Assembly (NCBI GenBank): GCA_937885465.1
Contig: CAKZZM010000085.1
Coordinates: 1 to 39,824, forward strand
Direction of reading: 5' to 3'
Length of the DNA stretch: 39,824 nt
Source of the DNA: an uncultured Bacteroidales bacterium
Lineage (GTDB): Bacteria; Bacteroidota; Bacteroidia; Bacteroidales; Paludibacteraceae
The notes under the pieces are model-generated. The model had not been told where the DNA came from. It saw only the letters and a list, made by a program, of their open reading frames with translations, and ran no database searches. The position numbers were made by a program, and so were the translations under genes. Position 1 is the first letter of the stretch, and the number at the start of each line of letters is the position of its first letter. Positions 9,132-17,864 of this stretch are shown here, in pieces.

Positions 9132-9446
9132 ATGGAAAATAAGTTGTATTATTCGATTAGCGAGGTGAGCGAGATGCTTAATCTGCCGTTGCCGACCTTG
9201 CGTTATTGGGAGAAGCAGGTGGCTCAGTTGAAACCTAAAACCAATGCAGGCAGAACACGCTTTTATACCGACGATGATGTGGAAATATTGAAGCGGATAA
9301 TGTTTCTCCGTGAACAAAATGTGCCGATAAAAGATTGGTCAAAGCGGCTGAGTGTTGACGAGAGGATAATAGACAAGCAAAAGGCGGTAATCGATAATCT
9401 GAAGCAGATAAGAGAAGAATTGGTGGAATTGAGAAATATGATATGA
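9132..9446 (+). CDS. MerR-family transcriptional regulator
   Basis: This small 104-residue protein opens with a winged helix-turn-helix of MerR type: YYSISEVSEMLNLPLPTLRYWEKQ, then RTRFYTDDDVEILKRIMFLRE, followed by a coiled-coil dimerisation helix (IDKQKAVIDNLKQIREELVELRNM). It has no effector domain and no metal-binding cysteines, so the ligand, if any, is unknown. It starts 3 bases after mltD and is probably translated from the same message. Short MerR proteins at this position, after lytic transglycosylases, are common in Bacteroidales. Targets cannot be inferred. Confidence 0.9.
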   Translation: MENKLYYSISEVSEMLNLPLPTLRYWEKQVAQLKPKTNAGRTRFYTDDDVEILKRIMFLREQNVPIKDWSKRLSVDERIIDKQKAVIDNLKQIREELVELRNMI

Positions 9447-9527
9447 TTACCAAGTGGGAAGTAAAACCGATAACCGAGCAAGTCAGGCGGTAATAGTTAG
9501 AGTATATAGTTGATTTTCTAAAAAAGA

Positions 9528-9559
9528 TTTGTAGAACTAATCAAAAAATATTAAATTTG
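9528..9559 (+). promoter_or_regulatory. Bacteroidota-type promoter for the MFS transporter
   Basis: TTTG (9528-9531), 20 bases, then TAAATTTG (9552-9559) matches the Bacteroidota primary sigma consensus exactly. Transcription would start near 9566, leaving about 60 bases before the ATG at 9626. It lies in the 179-base gap after the MerR gene. Confidence 0.75.
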
Positions 9560-9625
9560 TAATATTTCTCGGACACAATAGTCTTGAGTCCGTTTATACC
9601 GATAAATCAAAAAAACAGAAATACC

Positions 9626-10888
9626 ATGTCAAACAAACAGAAATCAAATGTCTTACCGATAGCGGTAATGTTCGCATTGTTTTTCATGATTGCCTTCGTT
9701 ACTAATTTTGCAGGTTCGATGGGAGTCATAGTTAAAAATCAGTTTAAAGCCTCTGACGCTCTTACTCAATTAGGCACATTGGCAAACTTTATTGCATACG
9801 CCTGCATGGGTATTCCTGCCGGTATCATTCTCAAGCGTCGCGGTTATAAGTTCACTTCTCTGACTGCTGTTGTCGTAGGTTTTGTGGGTGTAGGTATTCA
9901 GTGGCTGTCCGGATATGCAGAGTCGTTTTTGGTATATGTGATAGGTGCGTTTGTTGCAGGATTCTCAATGTGCTTATTGAATATTGTTGTTAATCCGATG
10001 CTTAACACTCTCGGTGGCGGTGGCAATAAAGGCAATCAACTTATTCAGTTCGGCGGTTCGATAAACTCTATTGGAGGAACGCTAGCCCCCGTTCTTTTAG
10101 GTTATCTGATTGGCGGAAATATAGAATCGGCTTCCGTTTCCGATGCTGCACCGGCTATGATGATTGCGATGGGCATCTTCCTTCTTGCCGGGGTTATTAT
10201 ATTCTTTACCGATATTCCGGAGCCTCACAAGGAAACGCCGGAAGAGAAGGCTGCAAGGCTTTCCGGTAATGTGGTAAAAGATCCTCATTCTCCGATGTCG
10301 TTTAGGCATTTCGTTTTAGGTGCAATAGCGATATTCTTCTATGTGGGAGTTGAGGTAGGTATTCCGAATATGGCAAATCTATATATGTCTTATAATCCGT
10401 CAGTGGGTGCTACTATCGCCGGCTCTGTTGTAGGCGTTTATTGGCTGATGATGCTAATTGGAAGACTTATAGGCGGATTTGTCGGCGGGAAGGTTTCTTC
10501 CAGAACAATGTTGTCAGTGGTTTCTTTTGTAGGTATATGTCTTCTTCTCTGCGTGATATTTATACCTGAGAGTGTCGTCATTACTTTCAAGGAAGTTGAG
10601 TTGCCCATAAGTATGATTTTTATGGTATGCTGTGGTTTGTGTACTTCCGTGATGTGGGGCAGTATCTTCAATCTTGCGGCAGAAGGATTAGGTAAATATA
10701 CGCCTACGGCTTCCGGCATTTTTATGACATTGGTTTGCGGCGGCGGTATTGTGCCTTTTGTGCAAGGTCTTGTGGCAAATCACATCGGATATACAGGCAG
10801 TTATGTGGTAACAATATGCTGCTTGCTGTATATCTTGTTCTACGCGCTGTTTGGTTCGAAAAATGTCAATACCGATATAGAGGTATGA
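9626..10888 (+). CDS. MFS transporter, FucP-like sugar permease family
   Basis: This 420-residue inner-membrane protein has about 12 hydrophobic segments. The ATG at 9626 (MSNKQKSNVLPIAVMF) is taken over a TTG at 9584, which would add a polar stretch ahead of the first helix. An early FVTNFAGSMGVIVKNQF, the ILKRRGYK loop and GRLIGGFVGGKVSSR are MFS cytoplasmic-loop features. The overall pattern resembles the FucP/GluP (fucose, glucose/galactose:H+ symporter) group. The substrate is not certain. The TonB-dependent receptor follows on the same strand, so the pair may move a nutrient across both membranes. Confidence 0.87.
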   Translation: MSNKQKSNVLPIAVMFALFFMIAFVTNFAGSMGVIVKNQFKASDALTQLGTLANFIAYACMGIPAGIILKRRGYKFTSLTAVVVGFVGVGIQWLSGYAESFLVYVIGAFVAGFSMCLLNIVVNPMLNTLGGGGNKGNQLIQFGGSINSIGGTLAPVLLGYLIGGNIESASVSDAAPAMMIAMGIFLLAGVIIFFTDIPEPHKETPEEKAARLSGNVVKDPHSPMSFRHFVLGAIAIFFYVGVEVGIPNMANLYMSYNPSVGATIAGSVVGVYWLMMLIGRLIGGFVGGKVSSRTMLSVVSFVGICLLLCVIFIPESVVITFKEVELPISMIFMVCCGLCTSVMWGSIFNLAAEGLGKYTPTASGIFMTLVCGGGIVPFVQGLVANHIGYTGSYVVTICCLLYILFYALFGSKNVNTDIEV

Positions 10889-11026
10889 CATATTATATCT
10901 ATGTTAAAACAATATTTCAGAAAAAGGTCAATCCGTTTCCGGCAATTTTCTAATCGTGCTTACGCCGCCTTCCTATCTGTTCACCGCGAGGTTACAATAG
11001 GTAAGGTGGCGGCTTCTATTGCCGAT

Positions 11027-13066
11027 ATGGAATTGCTCAAACAAGGTCGGCACGTTGCCGTGGTTGCACTTTGTGTCCTTGTTAGTGGCTATTCTTATGC
11101 TGCAGGAAACGAAGGGGAGAGTGGGGGCGTGCCCCTCACAGACCATCAGCAACTCAGTCTTCCGCAGGTGCTGGTGGTAGCCCACAAAGCGGAGGTTCAA
11201 TCAGAGGCGTTTCGTTTGGTGAGTACGCTCTCTCGGGATGAGATTGCAGCCTTGCCTATTCAGACGGTGGCGGATATACTTGCGTATCTGCCGGGGCTTG
11301 ATGTGCGTCCACGCGGGGCTAACGGCTCGCAAGTGGATGCGTCGATGCGCGGAGGTACTTTTGAGCAGGTTCTCATAATGCTTAATGGCGTACCGCTCAA
11401 TGATGCCCATACGGGGCATTATTCGCTCAATCTGCCTATCCCCACTCGTCTGATAGAACGAGTGGAGGTGATGGAAGGTGGTGCTGCCGGTATATATGGA
11501 GCATATTCCTTGTCGGGTGCGGTTAATATCGTAACAAAGCGCACCATAGGTACGGGACTGCATGATGCCGCATCAGGTAATCCGAAGTCAGCAGAGGGAG
11601 AGTTGGCGCTGACGGCGGGCATGAACGGACTCGTAAACGGGCAAGCTGTATTCTCTTATAACGGAGAAGAGGCGCAAGTGACGGCGGCGGGTGAGTATCT
11701 CCGTTCAGAAGGGTATAAAGCACCTGCACCGACAGAAAAGGAAGTGACGGCACTGCGTAACAGTGATTTGCATCTTGCCGATATCTATCTTCAAACTTCG
11801 TATAAAGGATTAGATGTTCAACTCGGTTCGCAGTATAAGGATGCGGGTGCAGGAATGTTCTACGGCTTTGGTTCTCAAGATCAGTTTGATGCTACGAGAA
11901 CTGCTTTCGGCTCTCTCAGATACAAGAATCAGTGGGGACGCTGGTCGGCAGATGCGCAAGCTTCGTATCGTGCTAATTACGATAGGTATGAATGGCATAG
12001 AGGTCAGCGGCAGTATGGCAATTTTCACCTGTCGCAAAATGCGGCTGCGTCTGTTAAAGTCGCTTTTGCTGAGAGTATAGGCAGAACATCTGTCGGGGTT
12101 GAGGTGAGAAACGAGAATATCCATTCCACAAATCTCGGCGATACTGTCAATCCGGCAGGGCAGGTGCCTAATGTGACGGGGTTTGACTTGAAAGACCTCA
12201 ATGTTTTTGATCTTGTTAAAGGGAAGAACAGGCTTAATGTTAATTATTTTGTAGAGCAGGATTTCTTTCGGAATAATTGGTCTGCATCCCTCACTTTCAG
12301 TGGTAATTGGAACACTATGTTCGGCAATAATTTCACCGGCGGCATCAATCTTGGTTGGCAGTATGCGCCGATGTCATCGGTGTATGTAAATGCGAACAGG
12401 TCGCTTCGGATGCCGTCGTTTACGGACTTATATTATGATGCCGGTAATCAGTTAGGAAACAGAAATCTCAAACCGGAGAATGCGTGGACATTCTCTGTGG
12501 GGACTAAATATAGCAAATCGGGATTTTCTCTATCCGCCGATGTCTATTGCCGCCTCGGGCGCAATATCATTGATTGGGTATATGTGCCGGAAGATAGTAA
12601 GCGCCCGTATCATGCGCAGAATCAACGGAGAGTGAATGCATACGGGGCGGAGCTGAAAGCTGCGTATTCTTACAATAAATGGCTAAGAAGGATAAGTGCA
12701 GCATATTCTTACACTTATTTGGATTTGAATTTGCACGAGTCAGGATCGAGATACTTAGATTATCTCTCTCATAAACTCGTTTTGCAGATTGAGCATGCAG
12801 TATGCTTCTTCCCGTCGGATTACGGGTACATAGGAATGTCGGAGTCGCTGCGTTTTCAGAAGCGGGAGGGGGAGTTTAACGATGTGGAGGGTAACGTGCA
12901 ATCGTATCGCCCTGTGTGGCTGCCTGATATAGCCTTGTTCTATCATCACAGGCAGTTTAAGGTGAGTGCTGAATGTACAAATCTTATTAATATGCGTTAT
13001 TATGATTCGGGTGGGATATTGCAACCCGGAGCATGGGCAAAGATAACAATCGAAGTGCGATTGTAG
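11027..13066 (+). CDS. TonB-dependent outer-membrane receptor
   Basis: This 679-residue outer-membrane beta-barrel transporter is energised by TonB. The ATG at 11027 gives a conventional signal peptide (VAVVALCVLVSGYSYAAG). An upstream in-frame ATG at 10901, only 12 bases after the MFS gene, would add 42 residues and remains possible. The plug domain shows LPIQTVADILAYLPGLDV, then SMRGGTFEQVLIMLNGVPLND and RVEVMEGGAAGIYGAYSLSGAVNIVTK. Alternating aromatic strands follow to a terminal KITIEVRL, with no carboxy-terminal truncation. There is no SusD partner and no N-terminal carboxypeptidase-like domain, so it resembles the cobalamin/siderophore receptor type more than SusC. The ligand is unknown. 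Confidence 0.92.
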   Translation: MELLKQGRHVAVVALCVLVSGYSYAAGNEGESGGVPLTDHQQLSLPQVLVVAHKAEVQSEAFRLVSTLSRDEIAALPIQTVADILAYLPGLDVRPRGANGSQVDASMRGGTFEQVLIMLNGVPLNDAHTGHYSLNLPIPTRLIERVEVMEGGAAGIYGAYSLSGAVNIVTKRTIGTGLHDAASGNPKSAEGELALTAGMNGLVNGQAVFSYNGEEAQVTAAGEYLRSEGYKAPAPTEKEVTALRNSDLHLADIYLQTSYKGLDVQLGSQYKDAGAGMFYGFGSQDQFDATRTAFGSLRYKNQWGRWSADAQASYRANYDRYEWHRGQRQYGNFHLSQNAAASVKVAFAESIGRTSVGVEVRNENIHSTNLGDTVNPAGQVPNVTGFDLKDLNVFDLVKGKNRLNVNYFVEQDFFRNNWSASLTFSGNWNTMFGNNFTGGINLGWQYAPMSSVYVNANRSLRMPSFTDLYYDAGNQLGNRNLKPENAWTFSVGTKYSKSGFSLSADVYCRLGRNIIDWVYVPEDSKRPYHAQNQRRVNAYGAELKAAYSYNKWLRRISAAYSYTYLDLNLHESGSRYLDYLSHKLVLQIEHAVCFFPSDYGYIGMSESLRFQKREGEFNDVEGNVQSYRPVWLPDIALFYHHRQFKVSAECTNLINMRYYDSGGILQPGAWAKITIEVRL

Positions 13067-13070
13067 TTGC

Positions 13071-13649
13071 TTATATCAGTCCGTGTATGAGTTGATATGA
13101 GATAGAGCCGGGTCTTGGATGTGGTGGCAGATCATCTTTTGGAAAGAACGCCGCATCCAAGATCTCTTCTTTTTGTAGTGTTATCTCTCCTGATGCATAG
13201 TCGGCAGTGAAGCCGAGCATCAGTTGGTCGGGAAACGGCCACGACTGACTGCCGCGATATTGCAGGTTAGTGATTTCTATGCCTACTTCTTCTCTTACCT
13301 CTCGTCTTACGGCGTGTTCTATTGATTCGCCGGCTTCCACAAAACCGGCTATGCATGCGTATATATTGCTATTCCGCTGCTTATGCCGAGCGAGGAGTAT
13401 CTTACCCTCTTTTTGCACAACAACTATGATGCACGGCTCAATACGGGGGAAATGCTGTGTTCCGCACGAAGTGCACACCCGCATATTAATTGCCTGCTGT
13501 TTGTTTGCGTCTATGTTTATCGGCGGTAGCGGCTCACCGCAGGCGGAACAAAACTTGAGGCGTTTGTTCCACTCCTCTAATGCGGCATGACGAGCAACCA
13601 CGATATTTTCCTCTTCTCCATGTGTGGCAAAAAACTCTCGTAATTCCAT
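13071..13649 (-). CDS. nudC: NADH pyrophosphatase NudC (zinc-ribbon Nudix hydrolase)
   Basis: This 192-residue enzyme has a zinc ribbon with two CxxC pairs (CSACG near residue 34, CTSCG near 58) ahead of a complete Nudix box, GFVEAGESIEHAVRREVREE then VGI. It is followed by SQSWPFPDQLMLGF, a variant of the SQPWPFPxS motif that marks NADH pyrophosphatases. Such enzymes hydrolyse NADH or NAD, and in some bacteria remove NAD caps from RNA. It is shorter than E. coli NudC (257) because most of the N-terminal domain is absent, which is common for Bacteroidota forms. It converges with the TonB receptor (4 bases apart) and follows the HAD gene. Confidence 0.92.
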   Translation of the reverse strand: MELREFFATHGEEENIVVARHAALEEWNKRLKFCSACGEPLPPINIDANKQQAINMRVCTSCGTQHFPRIEPCIIVVVQKEGKILLARHKQRNSNIYACIAGFVEAGESIEHAVRREVREEVGIEITNLQYRGSQSWPFPDQLMLGFTADYASGEITLQKEEILDAAFFPKDDLPPHPRPGSISYQLIHGLI

Positions 13650-13655
13650 AATAAC

Positions 13656-14384
13656 TTAGTACTTATCACTTATTAGCAGTTTCTCAATCTCTTCGGGAGT
13701 GTGAACTATATAGTTAGGATGTTCGGCAATAAGCGTTTCTTCCGAGCAAAATCCCCATGTGCAGGCGATGCTGCAAAGGACGAGTCCTATTGATTTGGCA
13801 TTGGCGGCAGTCTGCATATCAACATCAGAGTCGCCGATGTAGCAGATTGTGTTTTCTTTAGTCCGTTCTGCGCAGCACTTTTTCGACTTTCTGCTTTCTG
13901 CTTTAGAACTCTGCACTGACCTTGCTCTTTCCACTATATCTTTTACTATCTGCGGGTCAGGTTTACGCGGGCAGCCGATACGCTCGCCGAGAATAATATC
14001 GAAAGTGCCTGCGCCGAAGTAATGTTCCACTAACGCCGTTGTCGCCTGCTGATATTTATTGGAAGCAACGGCAAGTGTATGACCTTTTGCTTTTAGTGTC
14101 TGAATGAGTTCTACAATGCCTTCGTATGGCTTTGTATAAACCATATTGTGGGTGTTATAATACGGGATGAAACTCTCTCTCAGTGTTAATATTGTAGCCT
14201 CATCCTTATGCCCGTCAGGCAGTGCCCGTTCTATGAGTTTATTGACCCCGTTCCCTACAAGGTGCGGGTAGTCTTCTGTTCGGTGAACGGGAAAACCGTG
14301 CTCGTGCAGAGCATAATTGCACGCAACGCCTAAATCAGCAATGGTGTTAAGCAAAGTGCCGTCTAAATCAAAAATACAAAGCAT
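13656..14384 (-). CDS. HAD-superfamily phosphatase, phosphoglycolate phosphatase-like
   Basis: The product is a 242-residue soluble phosphatase when started at the ATG at 14384. The longer ATG at 14399 lies upstream of the promoter-like box. Motif I is FDLDGTLLN, with Asp nucleophile and acid/base. Motif II Ser/Thr lies in LAVASNK, motif III Lys in CPRKPDPQIV, and motif IV in YIGDSDVDM. A helical cap lies between I and II. The class fits phosphoglycolate phosphatase or a related sugar-phosphate phosphatase, but the substrate is unproven. A polar insertion of about 20 residues (SSKAESRKSKKCCAERTKE) splits motif III from IV and looks like translated low-complexity repeat DNA. Confidence 0.87.
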   Translation of the reverse strand: MLCIFDLDGTLLNTIADLGVACNYALHEHGFPVHRTEDYPHLVGNGVNKLIERALPDGHKDEATILTLRESFIPYYNTHNMVYTKPYEGIVELIQTLKAKGHTLAVASNKYQQATTALVEHYFGAGTFDIILGERIGCPRKPDPQIVKDIVERARSVQSSKAESRKSKKCCAERTKENTICYIGDSDVDMQTAANAKSIGLVLCSIACTWGFCSEETLIAEHPNYIVHTPEEIEKLLISDKY

Positions 14385-14388
14385 AATG

Positions 14389-14396
14389 CAAAAGTA
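14389..14396 (-). promoter_or_regulatory. -7 promoter element close to the HAD gene start
   Basis: On the minus strand this reads TACTTTTG, matching TAnnTTTG, only 4 bases upstream of the ATG. No good -33 TTTG is found at the right distance. If used, the mRNA would be nearly leaderless. Confidence 0.4.
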
Positions 14397-14486
14397 CAAC
14401 TTTTGTGTTATTATTAAAAATTTATAGTCAAATATCTTTGTTTTTGAAAAAAAATCAATGCTTTTGCTTTTGTGTGGCGGTTTTTA

Positions 14487-14518
14487 TTAGGAAATATAAA
14501 AAAAAAAGGTTAACTTTG
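14487..14518 (+). promoter_or_regulatory. Bacteroidota-type promoter for cdd
   Basis: A TAACTTTG -7 element (14511-14518) is preceded after 20 bases by TTAG (14487-14490), a weak -33 match. The cdd ATG is 24 bases downstream. The site lies in the 158-base divergent gap between the HAD gene and cdd. Confidence 0.6.
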
Positions 14519-14542
14519 CGCAATTAATACCCTCGATTTTTT

Positions 14543-15040
14543 ATGAAAGAACTGAAAATATCCACTACGGCGGTCTTATACAATAATGATGAGTTACCCG
14601 CTGATTATGGTCAGTTGGTTGAGTATGCCAAGTCGCAGATTAAGCGTTCTTACAGCCCTTATTCTCACTTTGCGGTTGGTGCAGCCGCCTTGTTGTCGGA
14701 CGGCACAATTGTAGGTGGTAGTAATCAGGAAAACGCCGCGTATCCGAGCGGTTTGTGTGCAGAGAGGACAGCACTTTTTTATGCTCATTCTCAGTACCCT
14801 GATAAGGCTGTGAAGGCACTTGCCATAGCATGTTTTACGGGAGGACATTTCACTAAGCAACCCGGCGCACCATGCGGTAATTGCCGGCAAGTGATGGTAG
14901 AGTTCGAGCATGTGGCAGACGAACCGATGGCGGTTATCCTCTACGGGGAAGAGAAAACATGCGTGTTCAAATCGTCGAAAGATTTGTTACCGTTGGCGTT
15001 TTTCGCTGAGGCAATGGAGGGGGAAGGAACGGCAATTTGA
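14543..15040 (+). CDS. cdd: Cytidine deaminase
   Basis: This 165-residue zinc enzyme deaminates cytidine and deoxycytidine in pyrimidine salvage. SPYSHFAVGAAALL is the substrate-binding segment. The zinc site is formed by CAERTA (Cys plus catalytic Glu) and PCGNCRQ (two Cys), with ENAAYPSGL just before. The length is slightly above the 130-residue tetrameric type, with an N-terminal extension common in Bacteroidota. It opens a run in which the next genes overlap by 4 bases each. It has its own promoter match upstream. Confidence 0.95.
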   Translation: MKELKISTTAVLYNNDELPADYGQLVEYAKSQIKRSYSPYSHFAVGAAALLSDGTIVGGSNQENAAYPSGLCAERTALFYAHSQYPDKAVKALAIACFTGGHFTKQPGAPCGNCRQVMVEFEHVADEPMAVILYGEEKTCVFKSSKDLLPLAFFAEAMEGEGTAI

Positions 15041-16566
15041 GGATAATCAAAAAAATAGACACTTATCTGCTCAAGAATTTTCTTGGGCTTTTCTTACTCA
15101 CTTTTTTTATTTGCATTTTTATCCTGCTAATGCAATTTGTATGGATGCACATTAAAGATTTGGTGGGAAAAGGTGTAGAAATAAAAGTGTTGGCAGAGTT
15201 TTTCGTTTATGCGGTAGCCTCTGTTGTGCCTCTTGCTCTGCCACTCGCAATCTTGCTTGCTTCGCTAATCTCGTTCGGCAATCTTGGTGAGAAATTCGAA
15301 CTCACGGCGATGAAATCAGCGGGTATATCTCTCTTTCGAATAATGCAGCCTTTGACTATCGCTGTTGTAGTCATTTCTCTCGGGGCGTTTTATTTTTCCA
15401 ATAATGTTCTTCCCACGTCTCAGGTTAAGCTGTGGGCTTTGATTTTCTCATTGCGTCAGAAATCACCGGAGATGGAGATACCGGAGGGTGAGTTTTACGA
15501 CGGGATACCGGGATATAATATCTATGTCCGGCACAAAGATCATAAGACCGCCATGCTCTATGATATGATGATCTATGACTATTCGCACGGATTTCAGAAC
15601 GCTAAAGTAATGGTCGCTGATTCGGGCAAGATATATTTCACGGAAGATAAACATTATTTGCTTTTGAATCTGTATAGTGGCGAGTCGTTTGAGAATTTGG
15701 ATGTGCAGCAGCAGAAGGCGACGAAGACGAAGGATAAGATACCCTATCGCAGGGAGTCGTTTTCGGAAAAGCAGATGCTGATTGATTTCTCTACTGAGTT
15801 CAATCGTTATGACGAGTCGGTATTGCAAGATCAGCATGTGTCAAAAAATGTGGTAGAGTTGGTGGAATCAATAGATTCGGTAAATGTGTTGGCGCATATT
15901 CGCAGTGGCGAGCAGAGTGCTCAGATGGTGAAGGACAGATATTTCGGCAGGGAGAGAAAGGCGGGGCAGCAAGTGGTAGAGGCAAGTGAGATAGACAAGC
16001 AAGTTCAAAACGGATACAAGTTCAGCAGTGTTGACAGTATGTATGCGGCATTAACTTCGACGCAAAAGGAGAAGGCTCTTCAGACTGCTATCGATAAGGC
16101 AAAGGCGATGCAGGATCAGTTTGAGTATAATGCCATTATGCTTGACGAATATAAGCGTTATGTGAGAAAGCACGAAATAGAGTTGCACCGCAAATTCACT
16201 TTGGCTTTTGCGTGCCTCATTTTCTTCTTTATCGGTGCCCCTCTCGGTGCCATTATCCGCAAGGGCGGACTCGGAGCACCGGTGGTTATCAGTGTGATAA
16301 TGTTTATTATCTATTATATCATTGATAATACGGGATATAAGATGGCGCGAGAGGCTTTATGGCCGACATGGGCAGGTATGTGGCTGTCATCGTTTGTGTT
16401 GCTGCCAATAGGCATTTTCCTGACATATAAGGCCGCTACGGATTCCGCTCTATTCAATCCGGAAGCATGGATCAAGGTATGGGACAAAATCAAAACAGGA
16501 GTACGGAATTCACGGAACAATATATTTAGAGAACGTAAGTTACAGAAAAATAATAATTCAAAATGA
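15037..16566 (+). CDS. LptF/LptG (YjgP/YjgQ) family permease
   Basis: This 509-residue inner-membrane protein belongs to the permease family that, with LptB and LptC, extracts lipopolysaccharide for transport to the outer membrane. The start is a TTG that overlaps the cdd stop as TTGA and gives the usual MRIIKKIDTYLLKNFLGLF opening. Three N-terminal membrane helices, a large periplasmic domain (about residues 115-375), then three C-terminal helices beginning at LAFACLIFFFIGAPLGAIIRKGG form the family layout. The periplasmic part carries a long acidic/Gln-rich helical insertion, as in other Bacteroidota members. LptF and LptG cannot be separated here. It overlaps ribBA by ATGA. Confidence 0.9.
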   Translation: MRIIKKIDTYLLKNFLGLFLLTFFICIFILLMQFVWMHIKDLVGKGVEIKVLAEFFVYAVASVVPLALPLAILLASLISFGNLGEKFELTAMKSAGISLFRIMQPLTIAVVVISLGAFYFSNNVLPTSQVKLWALIFSLRQKSPEMEIPEGEFYDGIPGYNIYVRHKDHKTAMLYDMMIYDYSHGFQNAKVMVADSGKIYFTEDKHYLLLNLYSGESFENLDVQQQKATKTKDKIPYRRESFSEKQMLIDFSTEFNRYDESVLQDQHVSKNVVELVESIDSVNVLAHIRSGEQSAQMVKDRYFGRERKAGQQVVEASEIDKQVQNGYKFSSVDSMYAALTSTQKEKALQTAIDKAKAMQDQFEYNAIMLDEYKRYVRKHEIELHRKFTLAFACLIFFFIGAPLGAIIRKGGLGAPVVISVIMFIIYYIIDNTGYKMAREALWPTWAGMWLSSFVLLPIGIFLTYKAATDSALFNPEAWIKVWDKIKTGVRNSRNNIFRERKLQKNNNSK

Positions 16567-17798
16567 ATACAATAGAAGAGGCTGTTGCCGACATTAGAGA
16601 CGGTAAATTCGTAATTGTTGTGGACGATGAGGATAGGGAGAATGAAGGTGATTTCATTATTGCCGCTGAGCATATCACGCCCGACAAGGTTAATTTTATG
16701 CTCAAGTATGGTAGGGGTGTTCTTTGTGCACCAATAACGGAAGAGCGTTGTGCAGAACTTGGTCTTATTCATCAGGTTCAGCAGAATACATCCATGCTTG
16801 GTACGCCGTTTACCATAACGGTTGATTATCTGCCGGGCTGTACGACCGGCGTATCTGCCCACGATAGGGCAACTACTATTCGCGCCCTTGCTGACCCGCA
16901 GTCCAAACCTCAGGATTTCGGCAGACCCGGACATATCAATCCTCTCTATGCCAAATCTAACGGCGTGTTGCAGCGAGCCGGACACACGGAAGCTGCTATT
17001 GACCTGTGTAAGTTGGCAGGTCTGACACCTGCTGCCGCGCTTATCGAGATTATGAATGAAGACGGCACGATGGCGCGGATGGCACAGTTAGAACAAGTGG
17101 CAGCAGAGCATCAGTTGAAAGTGATATCCATCAAAGACCTTATTGCCTATAGATTGCAGAGTGTCAGCGGTAATGACTCTGCCACGCCATGCAATGTAGA
17201 GCAGGAATTTTTGGTGGAGAAAGGTGTTACAGTAACTTTGCCGACTCAATATGGCAATTTTATGCTTACTCCTTTCCGGCAACTCTCTAACGGATTAGAG
17301 CATATAGCACTCGTGAAAGGTGATATAGGTGATAAGCCTGTATTATGCAGAGTACATTCGTCGTGTATGACAGGTGATATATTCGGTTCACTCAGGTGCG
17401 AGTGCGGTGAACAACTGCACAAGGCAATGCAGATGATCGAAAAAGAAGGCAGAGGTGTTATAGTATATATGAACCAAGAGGGGCGCGGAATAGGGCTGAT
17501 GAAGAAGATTGAGGCGTATGCTCTGCAAGAGCAAGGACTTGATACCGTAGAGGCAAATGTCCACCTCGGTTTCGACCCCGATGAAAGAGACTACGGCGTC
17601 GGAGCGCAGATACTGAAACTGCTCGGCGCAACTAAATTGAGATTGATGACCAATAACCCCGTTAAGCGCGTAGGCTTGGAGTCATACGGCATTCAAATCG
17701 TTGAAAATGTGCCAATCGAAATAGCCCCCAATAAGTATAATAGGCGATATATGCTGACGAAGAAAGAAAAGATGCATCATAATCTGCATCTTGTGTGA
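16563..17798 (+). CDS. ribBA: Bifunctional DHBP synthase / GTP cyclohydrolase II, RibBA
   Basis: This 411-residue fusion catalyses two entry steps of riboflavin synthesis. The N-terminal half (about 1-205) is 3,4-dihydroxy-2-butanone 4-phosphate synthase with the metal/substrate motif DDEDRENEGDFIIAAE and later HTEAAIDLCKLAG. The C-terminal half is GTP cyclohydrolase II, with the zinc cysteines in SSCMTGDIFGSLRCECGEQL, then NQEGRGIGLMKKIEAYALQE and TNNPVKRVGLESYGI. All expected residues seen are intact. Its ATG overlaps the permease stop (ATGA), so it is translationally coupled and has no room for an FMN riboswitch. Confidence 0.96.
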   Translation: MNTIEEAVADIRDGKFVIVVDDEDRENEGDFIIAAEHITPDKVNFMLKYGRGVLCAPITEERCAELGLIHQVQQNTSMLGTPFTITVDYLPGCTTGVSAHDRATTIRALADPQSKPQDFGRPGHINPLYAKSNGVLQRAGHTEAAIDLCKLAGLTPAAALIEIMNEDGTMARMAQLEQVAAEHQLKVISIKDLIAYRLQSVSGNDSATPCNVEQEFLVEKGVTVTLPTQYGNFMLTPFRQLSNGLEHIALVKGDIGDKPVLCRVHSSCMTGDIFGSLRCECGEQLHKAMQMIEKEGRGVIVYMNQEGRGIGLMKKIEAYALQEQGLDTVEANVHLGFDPDERDYGVGAQILKLLGATKLRLMTNNPVKRVGLESYGIQIVENVPIEIAPNKYNRRYMLTKKEKMHHNLHLV

Positions 17799-17864
17799 GA
17801 AAAGCACTTCGTAAATACGCCGAGAGTAAAACAGAGGGGATAAGGTATTTGTTAAAAGCGAGAG

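Noticed and set aside
16400..16562. FMN riboswitch before ribBA
   Set aside because: ribBA overlaps the upstream permease gene by 4 bases, and no riboswitch-like conserved structure is seen in the coding sequence.
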